Positions 14,329 through 22,358 of a stretch of 24,694 nucleotides of DNA are shown here, in pieces (position 1 is the stretch's first letter; the number at the start of each line of letters is the position of its first letter). The translations under genes and the position numbers were made by a program. The stretch is from a virus: positions 1 through 24,694 of IMG/VR virus record IMGVR_UViG_3300020175_001000; one strand, given 5' to 3'. The notes under the pieces are model-generated. The model searched no databases. It worked only from the letters and a program-made list of their open reading frames with translations, and was not told where the DNA came from.

Positions 14329-15542
14329 TGTACTTAGAGTACTTTAACAAGTTCAAGAATATGGAACCATATCTTTTTATTGGTGAAGAGGAATGGGAAC
14401 ACATCAAGAATACTTTTGATAAAGACGATGTAAAAGAATCTTTGGCAAAAGTTGCGATGGAATATCCCATTCCTTATGCCAGTATTTCTGAGGATGATGC
14501 ATTTGATGCTCTCAAGAAACTAAAGGGTATGAGACACAACGAAATACTCGTTGAGGGAGAATGGTTCGCTCGTGAGGGTACTGATTTTAAATACGATTTA
14601 ACATTCGAGGGTAAACAACAATACTTTAAACGAATCAATACTGGTAACAAAGCAAGTAATTTCTTTCAACAAGTAAATCGATGGAGTGTTGATGGTACAA
14701 TTGCACCAGGTCCAAAGAGAACTTGGGAAACCGAAAAGTATATGACGAGTTTGATGGGTTCTGCATACTCACTTAAGTTATCAAAGATAGATGCAGGTAA
14801 CTTGAGAATTATGTTGAGTTTGAGAAAATATATTTGTTCTCAATTTAAACCAAATGTTGCCAAGGTATTGTATGATAAGTTAGGAAGTAAAAGTATATTG
14901 GATTTCTCAGCAGGTTGGGGAGATAGATTGGCTGGATTCTATGCAAGTGAAACAGGTGAGTTTTACATGGGTATAGACCCACGAAAAGAAAATCATCCCA
15001 TCTATCATGAACAATCAGAGTTCTACGATAAACACAGAACTATGTTTGAAGTTCCTAAGAAGAGTATGTTTGTAGAACATCCTGCAGAGGATTTTGAATA
15101 CAAAAAGAATTCGTATGATACGGTCTTTACATCACCACCTTATTTTAATGTTGAGAGATATAGTTATGATGATACACAAAGTTGGGTTAGATATAAAACT
15201 ATTGATGAGTGGAATAAAAACTTTTTACAACATACACTAAAAAAAATATGGCCTTCTATCAAGAGAGGTGGATATTTATTAGTGAACATAAGTGATGTTT
15301 ACGCAAGTAGTGGTGGTAGTAAGAAGTGGTTAGAGATATGTAATCCTATGAATGATTTCTTAAGTACACTAAGTGATTCAGAGTATCAAGGTTGTATTGG
15401 AATGGAGATGGCTAAACGACCTAATAGTGGTGGGGCAGGAACAGCATCAGAAGATAGATACAAAGACGAAACAAAGGAACTGGCAGAACAGACGAAAGAT
15501 AAAACATTTTGTGAACCAATATGGGTATGGAAAAAGTATTAA
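14328..15542 (+). CDS. SPPY-motif SAM-dependent DNA methyltransferase-like protein
   Basis: A 404-aa protein with a Rossmann methyltransferase C-terminal half. The SAM-binding motif is ILDFSAGWGDRLAGF (from about 190), followed by FYMGIDPRKENH, and the catalytic motif IV SPPY is at 269-272 (TVFTSPPYFNVERYS). SPPY/NPPY motifs belong to amino-methyltransferases (N6-adenine or N4-cytosine in DNA, sometimes protein or RNA). The N-terminal 185 residues could be a target-recognition region. The start overlaps the gene 45 stop by one base and gene 44 begins 14 nt after it, so it sits inside the clamp/clamp-loader operon. Phage DNA modification coupled to replication is the simplest reading. The exact base is not readable. 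Confidence 0.75.
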   Translation: MYLEYFNKFKNMEPYLFIGEEEWEHIKNTFDKDDVKESLAKVAMEYPIPYASISEDDAFDALKKLKGMRHNEILVEGEWFAREGTDFKYDLTFEGKQQYFKRINTGNKASNFFQQVNRWSVDGTIAPGPKRTWETEKYMTSLMGSAYSLKLSKIDAGNLRIMLSLRKYICSQFKPNVAKVLYDKLGSKSILDFSAGWGDRLAGFYASETGEFYMGIDPRKENHPIYHEQSEFYDKHRTMFEVPKKSMFVEHPAEDFEYKKNSYDTVFTSPPYFNVERYSYDDTQSWVRYKTIDEWNKNFLQHTLKKIWPSIKRGGYLLVNISDVYASSGGSKKWLEICNPMNDFLSTLSDSEYQGCIGMEMAKRPNSGGAGTASEDRYKDETKELAEQTKDKTFCEPIWVWKKY

Positions 15543-15556
15543 CAAAAAGGAATAAC

Positions 15557-16480
15557 ATGGAAGAAATTAAAAACACATTATGGGTAGAAAAATATCGGCC
15601 GTCGAAACTTGACAGCTACATAGGTAACCAACACCTAAGAAGTAAAGTCAAGGTCTACATCGAGAGTGGAGATTTACCACACCTTTTACTATACGGACGT
15701 GCTGGTACAGGTAAAACCACTCTCGCTAAATTACTTGTTAATAATATAGAGTGTGATTATCTTTACATCAACGCATCTGATGAGAATAGTGTGGATGTGG
15801 TTCGTGATAAAGTAAAGAACTTTGCATCAACACTTGGATTCAAAGAGATGAAAGTTATTATCTTGGATGAGTGTGATTACATTACACCAAATGCTCAGGC
15901 AGCACTAAGAAATCTAATGGAAACATTTAGTAAGAATTGTAGGTTTATCTTAACTTGTAATTATGTTGAGAGAATCATTGACCCAATTCAAAGTAGATGT
16001 CAATCATTTCAAATCATTCCACCAGATAGAAAAGAAGTTGCAGTTCATTTAAATACCATCCTAACAAAAGAGGGAGTTAAATCAGATATTGAAGATATTG
16101 TAACCATAGTTAATGGTGGTTTTCCTGATTTAAGAAGAGTGATTAATGCCGCACAAAGACAAGTAGTGAATGGTGAGTTGGTTATTGATGAGGGTATGAG
16201 TATTCAGAATGATTACAAGAACCAAGTATTAGAAATCTTGAAAACACAAGATAAGAAGAATTGTTTTAAAAATATAAGACAACTATTAGCAGATTCAAAG
16301 GTAACAGATTTCTCTGATTTATTCAGATTGTTATTTGATACAGTCGATGATTGGGGTAGAGGTCATGTGGCTGAGTGTATTTTAGTTTTGGCTCAGTATC
16401 AACAAAGTGATGCAGTAGTGGTAGATAAAGAAATTAACATTATGGCAATGTTTATTGAAATTATTGGCAAGGTAAAGTGA
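15557..16480 (+). CDS. 44: clamp loader large subunit gp44 (AAA+)
   Basis: A 307-aa AAA+ ATPase, close to T4 gp44 (319 aa), which with gp62 opens and loads the clamp. ATG 15557 is preferred because AAAGGA lies just upstream; an upstream frame opening at 15521 lacks a site. LWVEKYRPSKLDSYIGN is the typical loader N-terminus. Walker A is GRAGTGKT at 47-54. Walker B is IILDECD at 101-107 (DECD rather than the usual DEAD). The sensor is LTCNYVERI and the arginine-finger SRC motif is at 146-148. Its stop overlaps the start of the radical SAM gene (GTGA). The partner gp62 is not adjacent but about 7.1 kb downstream. Confidence 0.93.
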   Translation: MEEIKNTLWVEKYRPSKLDSYIGNQHLRSKVKVYIESGDLPHLLLYGRAGTGKTTLAKLLVNNIECDYLYINASDENSVDVVRDKVKNFASTLGFKEMKVIILDECDYITPNAQAALRNLMETFSKNCRFILTCNYVERIIDPIQSRCQSFQIIPPDRKEVAVHLNTILTKEGVKSDIEDIVTIVNGGFPDLRRVINAAQRQVVNGELVIDEGMSIQNDYKNQVLEILKTQDKKNCFKNIRQLLADSKVTDFSDLFRLLFDTVDDWGRGHVAECILVLAQYQQSDAVVVDKEINIMAMFIEIIGKVK

Positions 16481-17592
16481 GAAAAGGATTTTGTGTATCA
16501 CCATTTCGATATGCCGAAATAAGAGATAACGGAGATGTTTGGCAGTGTTGTACGAGTTGGATAGAAAAACCAGCTGGTAATATCTTAACAGATAAATGGG
16601 ATGATATTTGGAATAGTAATTACGCAAAAAGATTAAGAAGAAGTATGCACAAAGGTGATTTCTCTATGTGTGATGAAAACTTATGTCCTTACATTCAAAA
16701 GTGGAATAAAGGTGAAGAGGATTATTCAGCATACTTTCCAATATATGATGAATCAACATTTGAAAAGTTATGGGATGCAAAAGAAATAAATCCTAATGGA
16801 AAGAAAAAGTATCAAAATATAATAGAAAACAAAACTATTGATTTACCTTATGGGCCTGAAAGTGTTACATTTGCTCACGATAGAAGTTGTAATTTAGCTT
16901 GTCCATCTTGTAGAAAAGATTTCTTTAAAACAGAGGGTAAAGATAGAGAACAAACTTATAAGATACAAGAGTTAATTATGGGAGAACCTATATGTGATAC
17001 TCACGAGGTTTATATAACTAACTCAGGTGATGCATTTGGAGCAGATGTATTTAGAGATTTATTGAAAATGATTAACACTAAAGATTTTCCAAATTTAGTT
17101 AATTTACATTTACATACAAATGCTAATAGTTGGTCAAGAACACATTGGAATAAACTTAAAAACTTACACGATATTCCAAGATTAACTTGTCATATTAGTA
17201 TTGATGCATGTACAAAAGAAACTTACGAAATAGTAAGAAAAGGTGGTAAGTGGGAAACACTTCAGAAAAACTTAAAGTTTATATTTGAAGATATTCCTAA
17301 TTTAAAATTTATTAGAACATCATTTGTTTGTCAAGATTTAAATTATAAAGAGATGAGTGGTTTTGTAAAATTAATTGATGATTTAAGTTATGGTTCAGAT
17401 GCCATAGTTGAAGTAGAGTTTGGACAATTTACTGATTGGGGTGTGAGTTCAAAGGAAATAGTTGAACAAAGACAGATATTTAAGAGAACACATCCTAATT
17501 ATAATTTGTTTTTAGAAGAATATAAAAAAATGTTAAAGTTAGATAAGAATGTACTTATTACAGATAATTTAGATATAGAGGAGTTAACATGA
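16477..17592 (+). CDS. radical SAM enzyme with N-terminal SPASM-like cysteine domain
   Basis: A 371-aa protein. The radical SAM signature CNLACPSC (C138, C142, C145; CxxxCxxC) would bind a [4Fe-4S] cluster and cleave S-adenosylmethionine. The first 70 residues look like a SPASM/twitch auxiliary-cluster domain (C6, C24, C25, C65, C70, with GDVWQCCTSW, GNIL, DIWNS), which usually follows the radical SAM core rather than preceding it. Later core motifs include EVYITNSGDAFGAD and LTCHISIDACTKETYEIVRKGG. SPASM proteins commonly modify peptides or sugars; the substrate here is unknown. The GTG overlaps the gene 44 stop, so its translation is probably coupled to the clamp loader. Its stop overlaps the zinc-ribbon gene (ATGA). 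Confidence 0.8.
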   Translation: MRKGFCVSPFRYAEIRDNGDVWQCCTSWIEKPAGNILTDKWDDIWNSNYAKRLRRSMHKGDFSMCDENLCPYIQKWNKGEEDYSAYFPIYDESTFEKLWDAKEINPNGKKKYQNIIENKTIDLPYGPESVTFAHDRSCNLACPSCRKDFFKTEGKDREQTYKIQELIMGEPICDTHEVYITNSGDAFGADVFRDLLKMINTKDFPNLVNLHLHTNANSWSRTHWNKLKNLHDIPRLTCHISIDACTKETYEIVRKGGKWETLQKNLKFIFEDIPNLKFIRTSFVCQDLNYKEMSGFVKLIDDLSYGSDAIVEVEFGQFTDWGVSSKEIVEQRQIFKRTHPNYNLFLEEYKKMLKLDKNVLITDNLDIEELT

Positions 17593-17825
17593 GTAAAGAT
17601 AGAAAATATCAAGAACCACCACAACCTGTGGATATTAGTGATACAGAAACAATAGTTTGTGAAGAGTGTGGAAACGCATCTTTCATACAATCATTCTTTC
17701 TGAAAAGAATATCACCATTAGTATCACCAACAGGTAAAGAAGCAATCGTACCAATACAAGTATTTGCATGTGGTAATTGTGGTTCAATACCAAAGAACAT
17801 GATGAATCAAATTGCAGAGCAATAG
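17589..17825 (+). CDS. small zinc-ribbon protein
   Basis: A 78-aa protein with two CxxC knuckles, C24-C27 (VCEECGN) and C61-C64 (ACGNCGS), about 33 residues apart, as in a zinc ribbon. The stretch between them (FLKRISPLVSPTGKEAIVP) is hydrophobic and ordered. Similar short ribbons are, to my recollection, common in marine T4-like phages without a known role. Nucleic-acid or polymerase binding is plausible. It overlaps the genes on both sides (ATGA upstream, TAGTG downstream), which places it firmly in this operon. Confidence 0.7.
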   Translation: MSKDRKYQEPPQPVDISDTETIVCEECGNASFIQSFFLKRISPLVSPTGKEAIVPIQVFACGNCGSIPKNMMNQIAEQ

Positions 17826-18265
17826 TGTATTACAAAATAGATTTAACTGATTATGAACCACGAGAAACTCATAATTATTTAGAGTTTGATGAGTTTAAAT
17901 TTAATCCTTATCAATTAGAAACTATTGAAAAGGAATTAAATAACTTTCAAGATTCATTTGGAAGACCTTGGAAAGAGTGGGATATGTCTGATTTGAAAGA
18001 TAGATTGCAAAACAATTTCACATTTTATTTACTTGAGGGTGGTTGGTGTTTTATAGATTGGGATAAAAAATATCCTTATTTATGTAATCGTTATGTGTTT
18101 TCAGAACACAGAGGCAAAGGGTTAGGAAAAGATTTGGTTTGGTTAAGGTGTAATGAAATCAAAAAACGAGGATTAAATACTGCTTCAATTAAATTAGATT
18201 GGTGGAACACACCAGCATTATCAGTCAAAAAAGATTATATTTTCACCGAAATTGATGGTATTTGA
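17825..18265 (+). CDS. GNAT-family N-acetyltransferase
   Basis: A 146-aa protein starting at a GTG that shares one base with the previous stop (TAGTG); an upstream TTG at 17777 in the same frame looks less likely. Motif A of GNAT enzymes, which binds acetyl-CoA pyrophosphate, is seen in VFSEHRGKGLGKDLVWL, preceded by a beta strand (YLCNRYVF) and followed by the typical LDWWNTPALSVKKDYIF segment, in which a residue near the C-terminus contacts CoA. The length is normal for a single GNAT domain. The substrate (amine on a protein, peptide or sugar) is unknown. It ends the set of genes coupled to gene 44. Confidence 0.7.
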   Translation: MYYKIDLTDYEPRETHNYLEFDEFKFNPYQLETIEKELNNFQDSFGRPWKEWDMSDLKDRLQNNFTFYLLEGGWCFIDWDKKYPYLCNRYVFSEHRGKGLGKDLVWLRCNEIKKRGLNTASIKLDWWNTPALSVKKDYIFTEIDGI

Positions 18266-18306
18266 TATTTATATATGAAAAGTTTTATAGAAATTAGGAA
18301 AACAAT

Positions 18307-20571
18307 ATGTCAACACAGATAACAAGAACAACAGAATTTATTAATCATATTACAGGTAGTGCAGGTAATTGGCCTTCATTATCAAATGCTGGAATTCTTG
18401 GTGGTATAGACTACCTTATAGAAAGTGGTTCCAACGAAGTAAAATTTATAGAAATGAATACCAATATTGGAATTGTTGGTAGTGCAGCAATACAGACAGG
18501 TAGTTACTTCGATGTAATATCAGATTATGTAAATGATAAAGGATACACGACTACTTATGTTTATGGAGTTAATCACAATGGTAAAAAAAATCCATCAACA
18601 CTTCAACAACCATTAATTAGTGCTAGTTTTGCACGACATGATATAACGACTAATTTTGAATATGGTGATAGTCTAACAAGAACATACTTTTTACAAAGAG
18701 GAGACGAAGACCACTTAGATAAGTTTCATTTATGGATGCAAACGCCTTGGTATAGTGATGATAATTTAAAAAGTATAGTTAGTGGTTCATTTGATAAAAA
18801 TACATTTAGAACATTTTTGGGTAATTCACCATTTAGTTCTTCTTTGATACCATCATTTGATAAGGATAATTATACACCAAATAATAATTATCCAGATTTT
18901 GTAGTTAAAACTGCAACTCAAGATTCGAGTGTTCAAACTAATAAAATTGGTTTTTACACATACAATTCAACAAGTTCAAGTTATCAAAATGGAGTTGATA
19001 GTGGTTCTTTGATAGAAGAATATATTGTTCATAGTGGAAGTTACAGAGATGGACAATCACATTTGGGTGTGGGTAAAATAGAGTTTATGATGACACCAGA
19101 AAAGGTTATTGTGTTTGGTGATAGAGATTCTGGTAGAAATGTTAAACTAAAACCTACAGCAACAGATAGTTGGGATTATATAGGGCAAAAAGCAAAAACA
19201 TCTGCGAGTGGTAGTTTAATTAAAATGTATGATGGTTCAACAAAACAGGTTCAAGATGTTGAAGTTGGGGATGTTGTTTTAAGTTATCAACCATATGGAA
19301 TGCCAGATGAATCAAAAGATTATTTATCTTACACCACAACAGATTTAAGTGGTTCTACAACACAAGGTTCTATTGTTGTAGATGTAATGAACACCGAAAA
19401 TTATGGATATTATTTAATCAATGGTAGTATTAAAGCACCTTATAATTTACAACAGGCTAGTAGTGATATTAGATATTTTGTAAAACAAGGAGATACTTGG
19501 GAATGGATAACAACAGATGCTATTAGAACTGGAGATTATCTTTTAGACACAAGTGGTAATGAAACAGAAGTTACATCAAAGACAGAACATGATGGTGATA
19601 CACTTTGGTATGCACTTGATGTAGAGGATATTGATACTTACTTCCAATCAAATATATTGGTTCACAATATTCCACCAAAGTGTTTTGTAGCAGGAACACC
19701 AATCACTATGGGTGATGGAACTACAAAAGTTATTGAAAGAATTGAAATCGGTGATGAAGTTATGAATTATAATTTCAAAGATGAAGAAGTTCAGACAGGT
19801 AAAGTTACCACGATTGATACACCAACACACGCAGATATTATAGAGATTAGTTTTGGTGATAAGAAGACAAAGAATACATTTGACCATCCATATTGGGTAG
19901 TTGGAAAAGGTTGGAGTTCATATAAACCAGAGTGGACTAAAAAACGATATGATATAGAATCAAATCAATTAGAAATTGGTGATAAGTGTTTAGAACTTCG
20001 TGATGGTAAATTAGTGGAAAGAGAAATTACTAATATTGTTGAAGATATAAATCCAGTCCAAACTTATTCATTAGAAATAACAACAAACCATAACTATTTT
20101 GCAAATGATGTATTAGTTCATAACAAATTTTGTTTAATGGAAGACCAAGTTATTAATATGGGAGATGGTGTTTATAAAAGAATTGATGAGATAGAATTAG
20201 GTGAAAGTATTTTACAATACGATGAAGAAACTGAAGAGTTTAAAGAGGGTAAAGTAAATATGATAAGAAAGAAACTACATGATAATTGTTATGGAATCAA
20301 AGTTGAAAGTGGACAAACAATTAAAGCAACTGATAACCATCCATTTTTATTGAGAGATAAAGGTTGGTCTACAATTGCTGAGAACAATCCAATGTTTTTA
20401 CAAGATGGTGGTGGTATTATAAAAGTTGGTGATTATGTTAGAGATATAGATGGATGGGTAGAAATTGTAGAAATCAATAAAATTGAGGGAGAATATATAA
20501 CATATAACTTGTTAGAACAAGATTATGGAACTATTATTGCTCATGATATTGTAACTCACAATTCACCTTAA
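18307..20571 (+). CDS. protein with three tandem C-terminal Hint (hedgehog/intein) modules and an ATP-grasp-like N-terminal part
   Basis: A 754-aa protein. Residues 1-297 include ATP-grasp-like elements (FDKNTFRTFLGNSPF, then DFVVKTATQDSS, then LIEEYIVHSG), and GIDYLIESGSNEVKFIEMNTN near the start resembles an ATP-grasp metal-binding strand in an unexpected place. This call is tentative. From about 298 to 752 there are three Hint self-processing modules. Hint2 (459-606) has catalytic C459, TFDH (TxxH) and terminal VHN. Hint3 (609-752) has C609, TDNH and THN. Hint1 (about 298-454) ends VHN but has Thr/Ser in place of the first Cys and no TxxH His, so it is probably degenerate. Linkers are only 2-4 residues (IPPK, KF), and the protein ends SP right after Hint3. 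Only Hint3 is followed by a splicing-competent Ser, so cleavage is more likely than full splicing. The ATG has AGGA upstream. Confidence 0.8.
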   Translation: MSTQITRTTEFINHITGSAGNWPSLSNAGILGGIDYLIESGSNEVKFIEMNTNIGIVGSAAIQTGSYFDVISDYVNDKGYTTTYVYGVNHNGKKNPSTLQQPLISASFARHDITTNFEYGDSLTRTYFLQRGDEDHLDKFHLWMQTPWYSDDNLKSIVSGSFDKNTFRTFLGNSPFSSSLIPSFDKDNYTPNNNYPDFVVKTATQDSSVQTNKIGFYTYNSTSSSYQNGVDSGSLIEEYIVHSGSYRDGQSHLGVGKIEFMMTPEKVIVFGDRDSGRNVKLKPTATDSWDYIGQKAKTSASGSLIKMYDGSTKQVQDVEVGDVVLSYQPYGMPDESKDYLSYTTTDLSGSTTQGSIVVDVMNTENYGYYLINGSIKAPYNLQQASSDIRYFVKQGDTWEWITTDAIRTGDYLLDTSGNETEVTSKTEHDGDTLWYALDVEDIDTYFQSNILVHNIPPKCFVAGTPITMGDGTTKVIERIEIGDEVMNYNFKDEEVQTGKVTTIDTPTHADIIEISFGDKKTKNTFDHPYWVVGKGWSSYKPEWTKKRYDIESNQLEIGDKCLELRDGKLVEREITNIVEDINPVQTYSLEITTNHNYFANDVLVHNKFCLMEDQVINMGDGVYKRIDEIELGESILQYDEETEEFKEGKVNMIRKKLHDNCYGIKVESGQTIKATDNHPFLLRDKGWSTIAENNPMFLQDGGGIIKVGDYVRDIDGWVEIVEINKIEGEYITYNLLEQDYGTIIAHDIVTHNSP
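19198..20562 (+). repeat. three tandem Hint module repeats
   Basis: These are protein-level repeats within the preceding gene: about 19198-19668, 19681-20124 and 20131-20562. Each opens with a [GY]DG-x(4-8)-[EI][LIV]G[DE] turn and ends ILVHN, VLVHN or IVTHN. The three copies have diverged strongly at the DNA level, so this is not a recent duplication. Confidence 0.75.
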
Positions 20572-20593
20572 TAGAAACTAAAAAAAATGTAGG

Positions 20594-21220
20594 ATGGGAA
20601 AATATAAACATAATAATAATTTCAAGTATTCAATTCAAATACCAAATTTCTTATCACATGAAAAGTGTGATGAAATAATTAAACAAGTTACAGATACAGA
20701 AGAACAAGTTGTAGGTTGTGTTGGTGATGAAAAGGGTAGTGTAATCATACCAGAAATCAGACAAACAAAAGAATGGTATTTAACAGACCAACCATTAAAT
20801 GATATGAGACCTGATAAAACTGCCAATGATTGGGGTTGGATACAGAAGAAAATGTACACGATTATTCAAATGGTAAATAAAGATATTTTCAAATTTGATA
20901 TCAGAGGTTATCATGATGAGTTAAAACTAATAGAATACCAAGATGGTGGTTTCTATGGTTGGCATACAGATTTTAATGCAGGTTATTGTTCAGTAAGAAA
21001 GTTAGTAGGAATAATTCAATTAACAGACCCGAGTGAATATGAGGGTGGAGATGTTCAATTCGGTATCCAAGATAAAAATACAAAAGAATGGTACACTATG
21101 GAGAAGAAAAAAGGCTCACTAACAATCTTTCCAACATTCTTATCACACAATGTAACACCAGTCACTAAAGGTAAACGACATGTAATTCAAGAATTATTTG
21201 TAGGAGACCATTTTAGGTGA
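20594..21220 (+). CDS. 2OG-Fe(II) oxygenase, copy 1 (prolyl 4-hydroxylase-like)
   Basis: A 208-aa double-stranded beta-helix dioxygenase using iron and 2-oxoglutarate. Iron ligands are H124 and D126 (YGWHTDF) and H185 (FLSHNVTP), and R195 in TKGKRH is the 2-oxoglutarate-binding residue. The N-terminal NFLSHEKCDEIIK motif recurs in all four copies of this array. EYEGGDVQFGI is closest to copy 4. Members hydroxylate prolines, lysines, asparagines or small molecules; the substrate here is unknown. The start is the first ATG after the Hint gene, but its ribosome-binding site is poor. Its stop overlaps copy 2 (GTGA). Confidence 0.85.
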   Translation: MGKYKHNNNFKYSIQIPNFLSHEKCDEIIKQVTDTEEQVVGCVGDEKGSVIIPEIRQTKEWYLTDQPLNDMRPDKTANDWGWIQKKMYTIIQMVNKDIFKFDIRGYHDELKLIEYQDGGFYGWHTDFNAGYCSVRKLVGIIQLTDPSEYEGGDVQFGIQDKNTKEWYTMEKKKGSLTIFPTFLSHNVTPVTKGKRHVIQELFVGDHFR

Positions 21221-21750
21221 TTGCAAATAAAAACTTTGAGTGGTTTTTAGTTAGAGATAACTTTTTATCATCTCAAGAGTGTGATGATGAAATTAAGTTT
21301 ATAGATAGTAATGTAAAAAAAGATAATTTTGTTTCGGGTGATATGCATGATTGTAAAAATGTTGATATAGAAAATGAAAAATTATTAGATAGACTATGGA
21401 AAGTAGTAAAACTATCTAACACATTGGTATATAAATTTGATATATCAGGTATTCAAGGTTCTTGTGGGAAGTTATATTCAGTAGATACATTTACAGCAGA
21501 TGATAATTATCATACAGACTTTGCAGCAGGAGATGGAAGTGTTGTTAATAGTTGTACTAAATTATCTTGTTTAATATTTTTAAATGATGATTTTGAGGAT
21601 GGTGGATTACAAATTTGGAACGATAAAATAGATGCTAAAAAAGGTAGGTTAGTTATATTTCCATCATTTGCAGCACATAAAGTTTTACAATTTAGTGAAA
21701 AGGATAGATACACATTAATAACTTTCATAGGGGGCAATACTTTTAAATGA
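21217..21750 (+). CDS. 2OG-Fe(II) oxygenase, copy 2
   Basis: A 177-aa protein, the shortest of the array. Iron ligands are H99 and D101 (NYHTDFA) and H154 (FAAHKV), and R164 (EKDRYTLITF) is the 2-oxoglutarate arginine. The family N-terminal motif is DNFLSSQECDDEIKF. All catalytic residues are present, so it should be active despite its size. The GTG start overlaps the copy 1 stop, and its own stop overlaps copy 3 (ATGA). Confidence 0.82.
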   Translation: MIANKNFEWFLVRDNFLSSQECDDEIKFIDSNVKKDNFVSGDMHDCKNVDIENEKLLDRLWKVVKLSNTLVYKFDISGIQGSCGKLYSVDTFTADDNYHTDFAAGDGSVVNSCTKLSCLIFLNDDFEDGGLQIWNDKIDAKKGRLVIFPSFAAHKVLQFSEKDRYTLITFIGGNTFK

Positions 21751-22358
21751 AATATAAAAATATAAACATGGAAGAGTTGAAGATAAACCAAGATTTTAGA
21801 TGGTTTATTACAAGACCTAATTTCTTTTCAAAGGATGAATGTGAATATATGATAAAACATATAGATAAGACCTCAACAAGAAAGAAAGGACATTATACTG
21901 AAAACCGAGAAGATAGTTCATCATTGACTTGGGATACAACAGAGGATAGTAATGTTTGTATGTTAAACATTAGTAGAACAGAAGAGCAAAAGTATCTTGA
22001 TAAGTTTTGGAGTGCAATACAAATTGCAAACATAACAACATTCAAATATAATTTAAGTGGAATATTTGAAAATAGAGTACAGGCACACAGATATGATGTA
22101 GGTGATTGGTATAATCCACATGCGGATTTTCACTCAATACAAAAGTTTAGTTCAGTAAAATTAACTTGTATTGTATTTTTAAACGACCAACAAGATTATG
22201 AGGGTGGTGAGTTCAGAATGTTTGACGGAACAATCATAGAACCAGAAGTGGGGAAATTAATTATACATCCCGCATTTGCAGGACACGAGGTTAAACCAGT
22301 TACAAAGGGTGAGAGATATTCTTGTGTTTGTTGGGCAGTAGGAGATACTTTCGTATGA
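21747..22358 (+). CDS. 2OG-Fe(II) oxygenase, copy 3
   Basis: A 203-aa protein with iron ligands H125 and D127 (YNPHADF) and H180 (FAGHEVKPV), and R190 (TKGERYS). The N-terminal motif is PNFFSKDECEYMIK. It has extra sequence between residues 40 and 80 compared with copy 2. The first metal motif is HAD rather than the HTD of the other three, still a valid HxD. The start overlaps the copy 2 stop; an in-frame ATG at 21768 is an alternative. The stop overlaps copy 4 (ATGA). Confidence 0.83.
   Translation: MKYKNINMEELKINQDFRWFITRPNFFSKDECEYMIKHIDKTSTRKKGHYTENREDSSSLTWDTTEDSNVCMLNISRTEEQKYLDKFWSAIQIANITTFKYNLSGIFENRVQAHRYDVGDWYNPHADFHSIQKFSSVKLTCIVFLNDQQDYEGGEFRMFDGTIIEPEVGKLIIHPAFAGHEVKPVTKGERYSCVCWAVGDTFV

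Noticed and set aside
15373-15555. 60-codon + strand frame across the methyltransferase/gene 44 junction
   Set aside because: It lies in an alternate frame inside the methyltransferase and has no ribosome-binding site or recognisable sequence.
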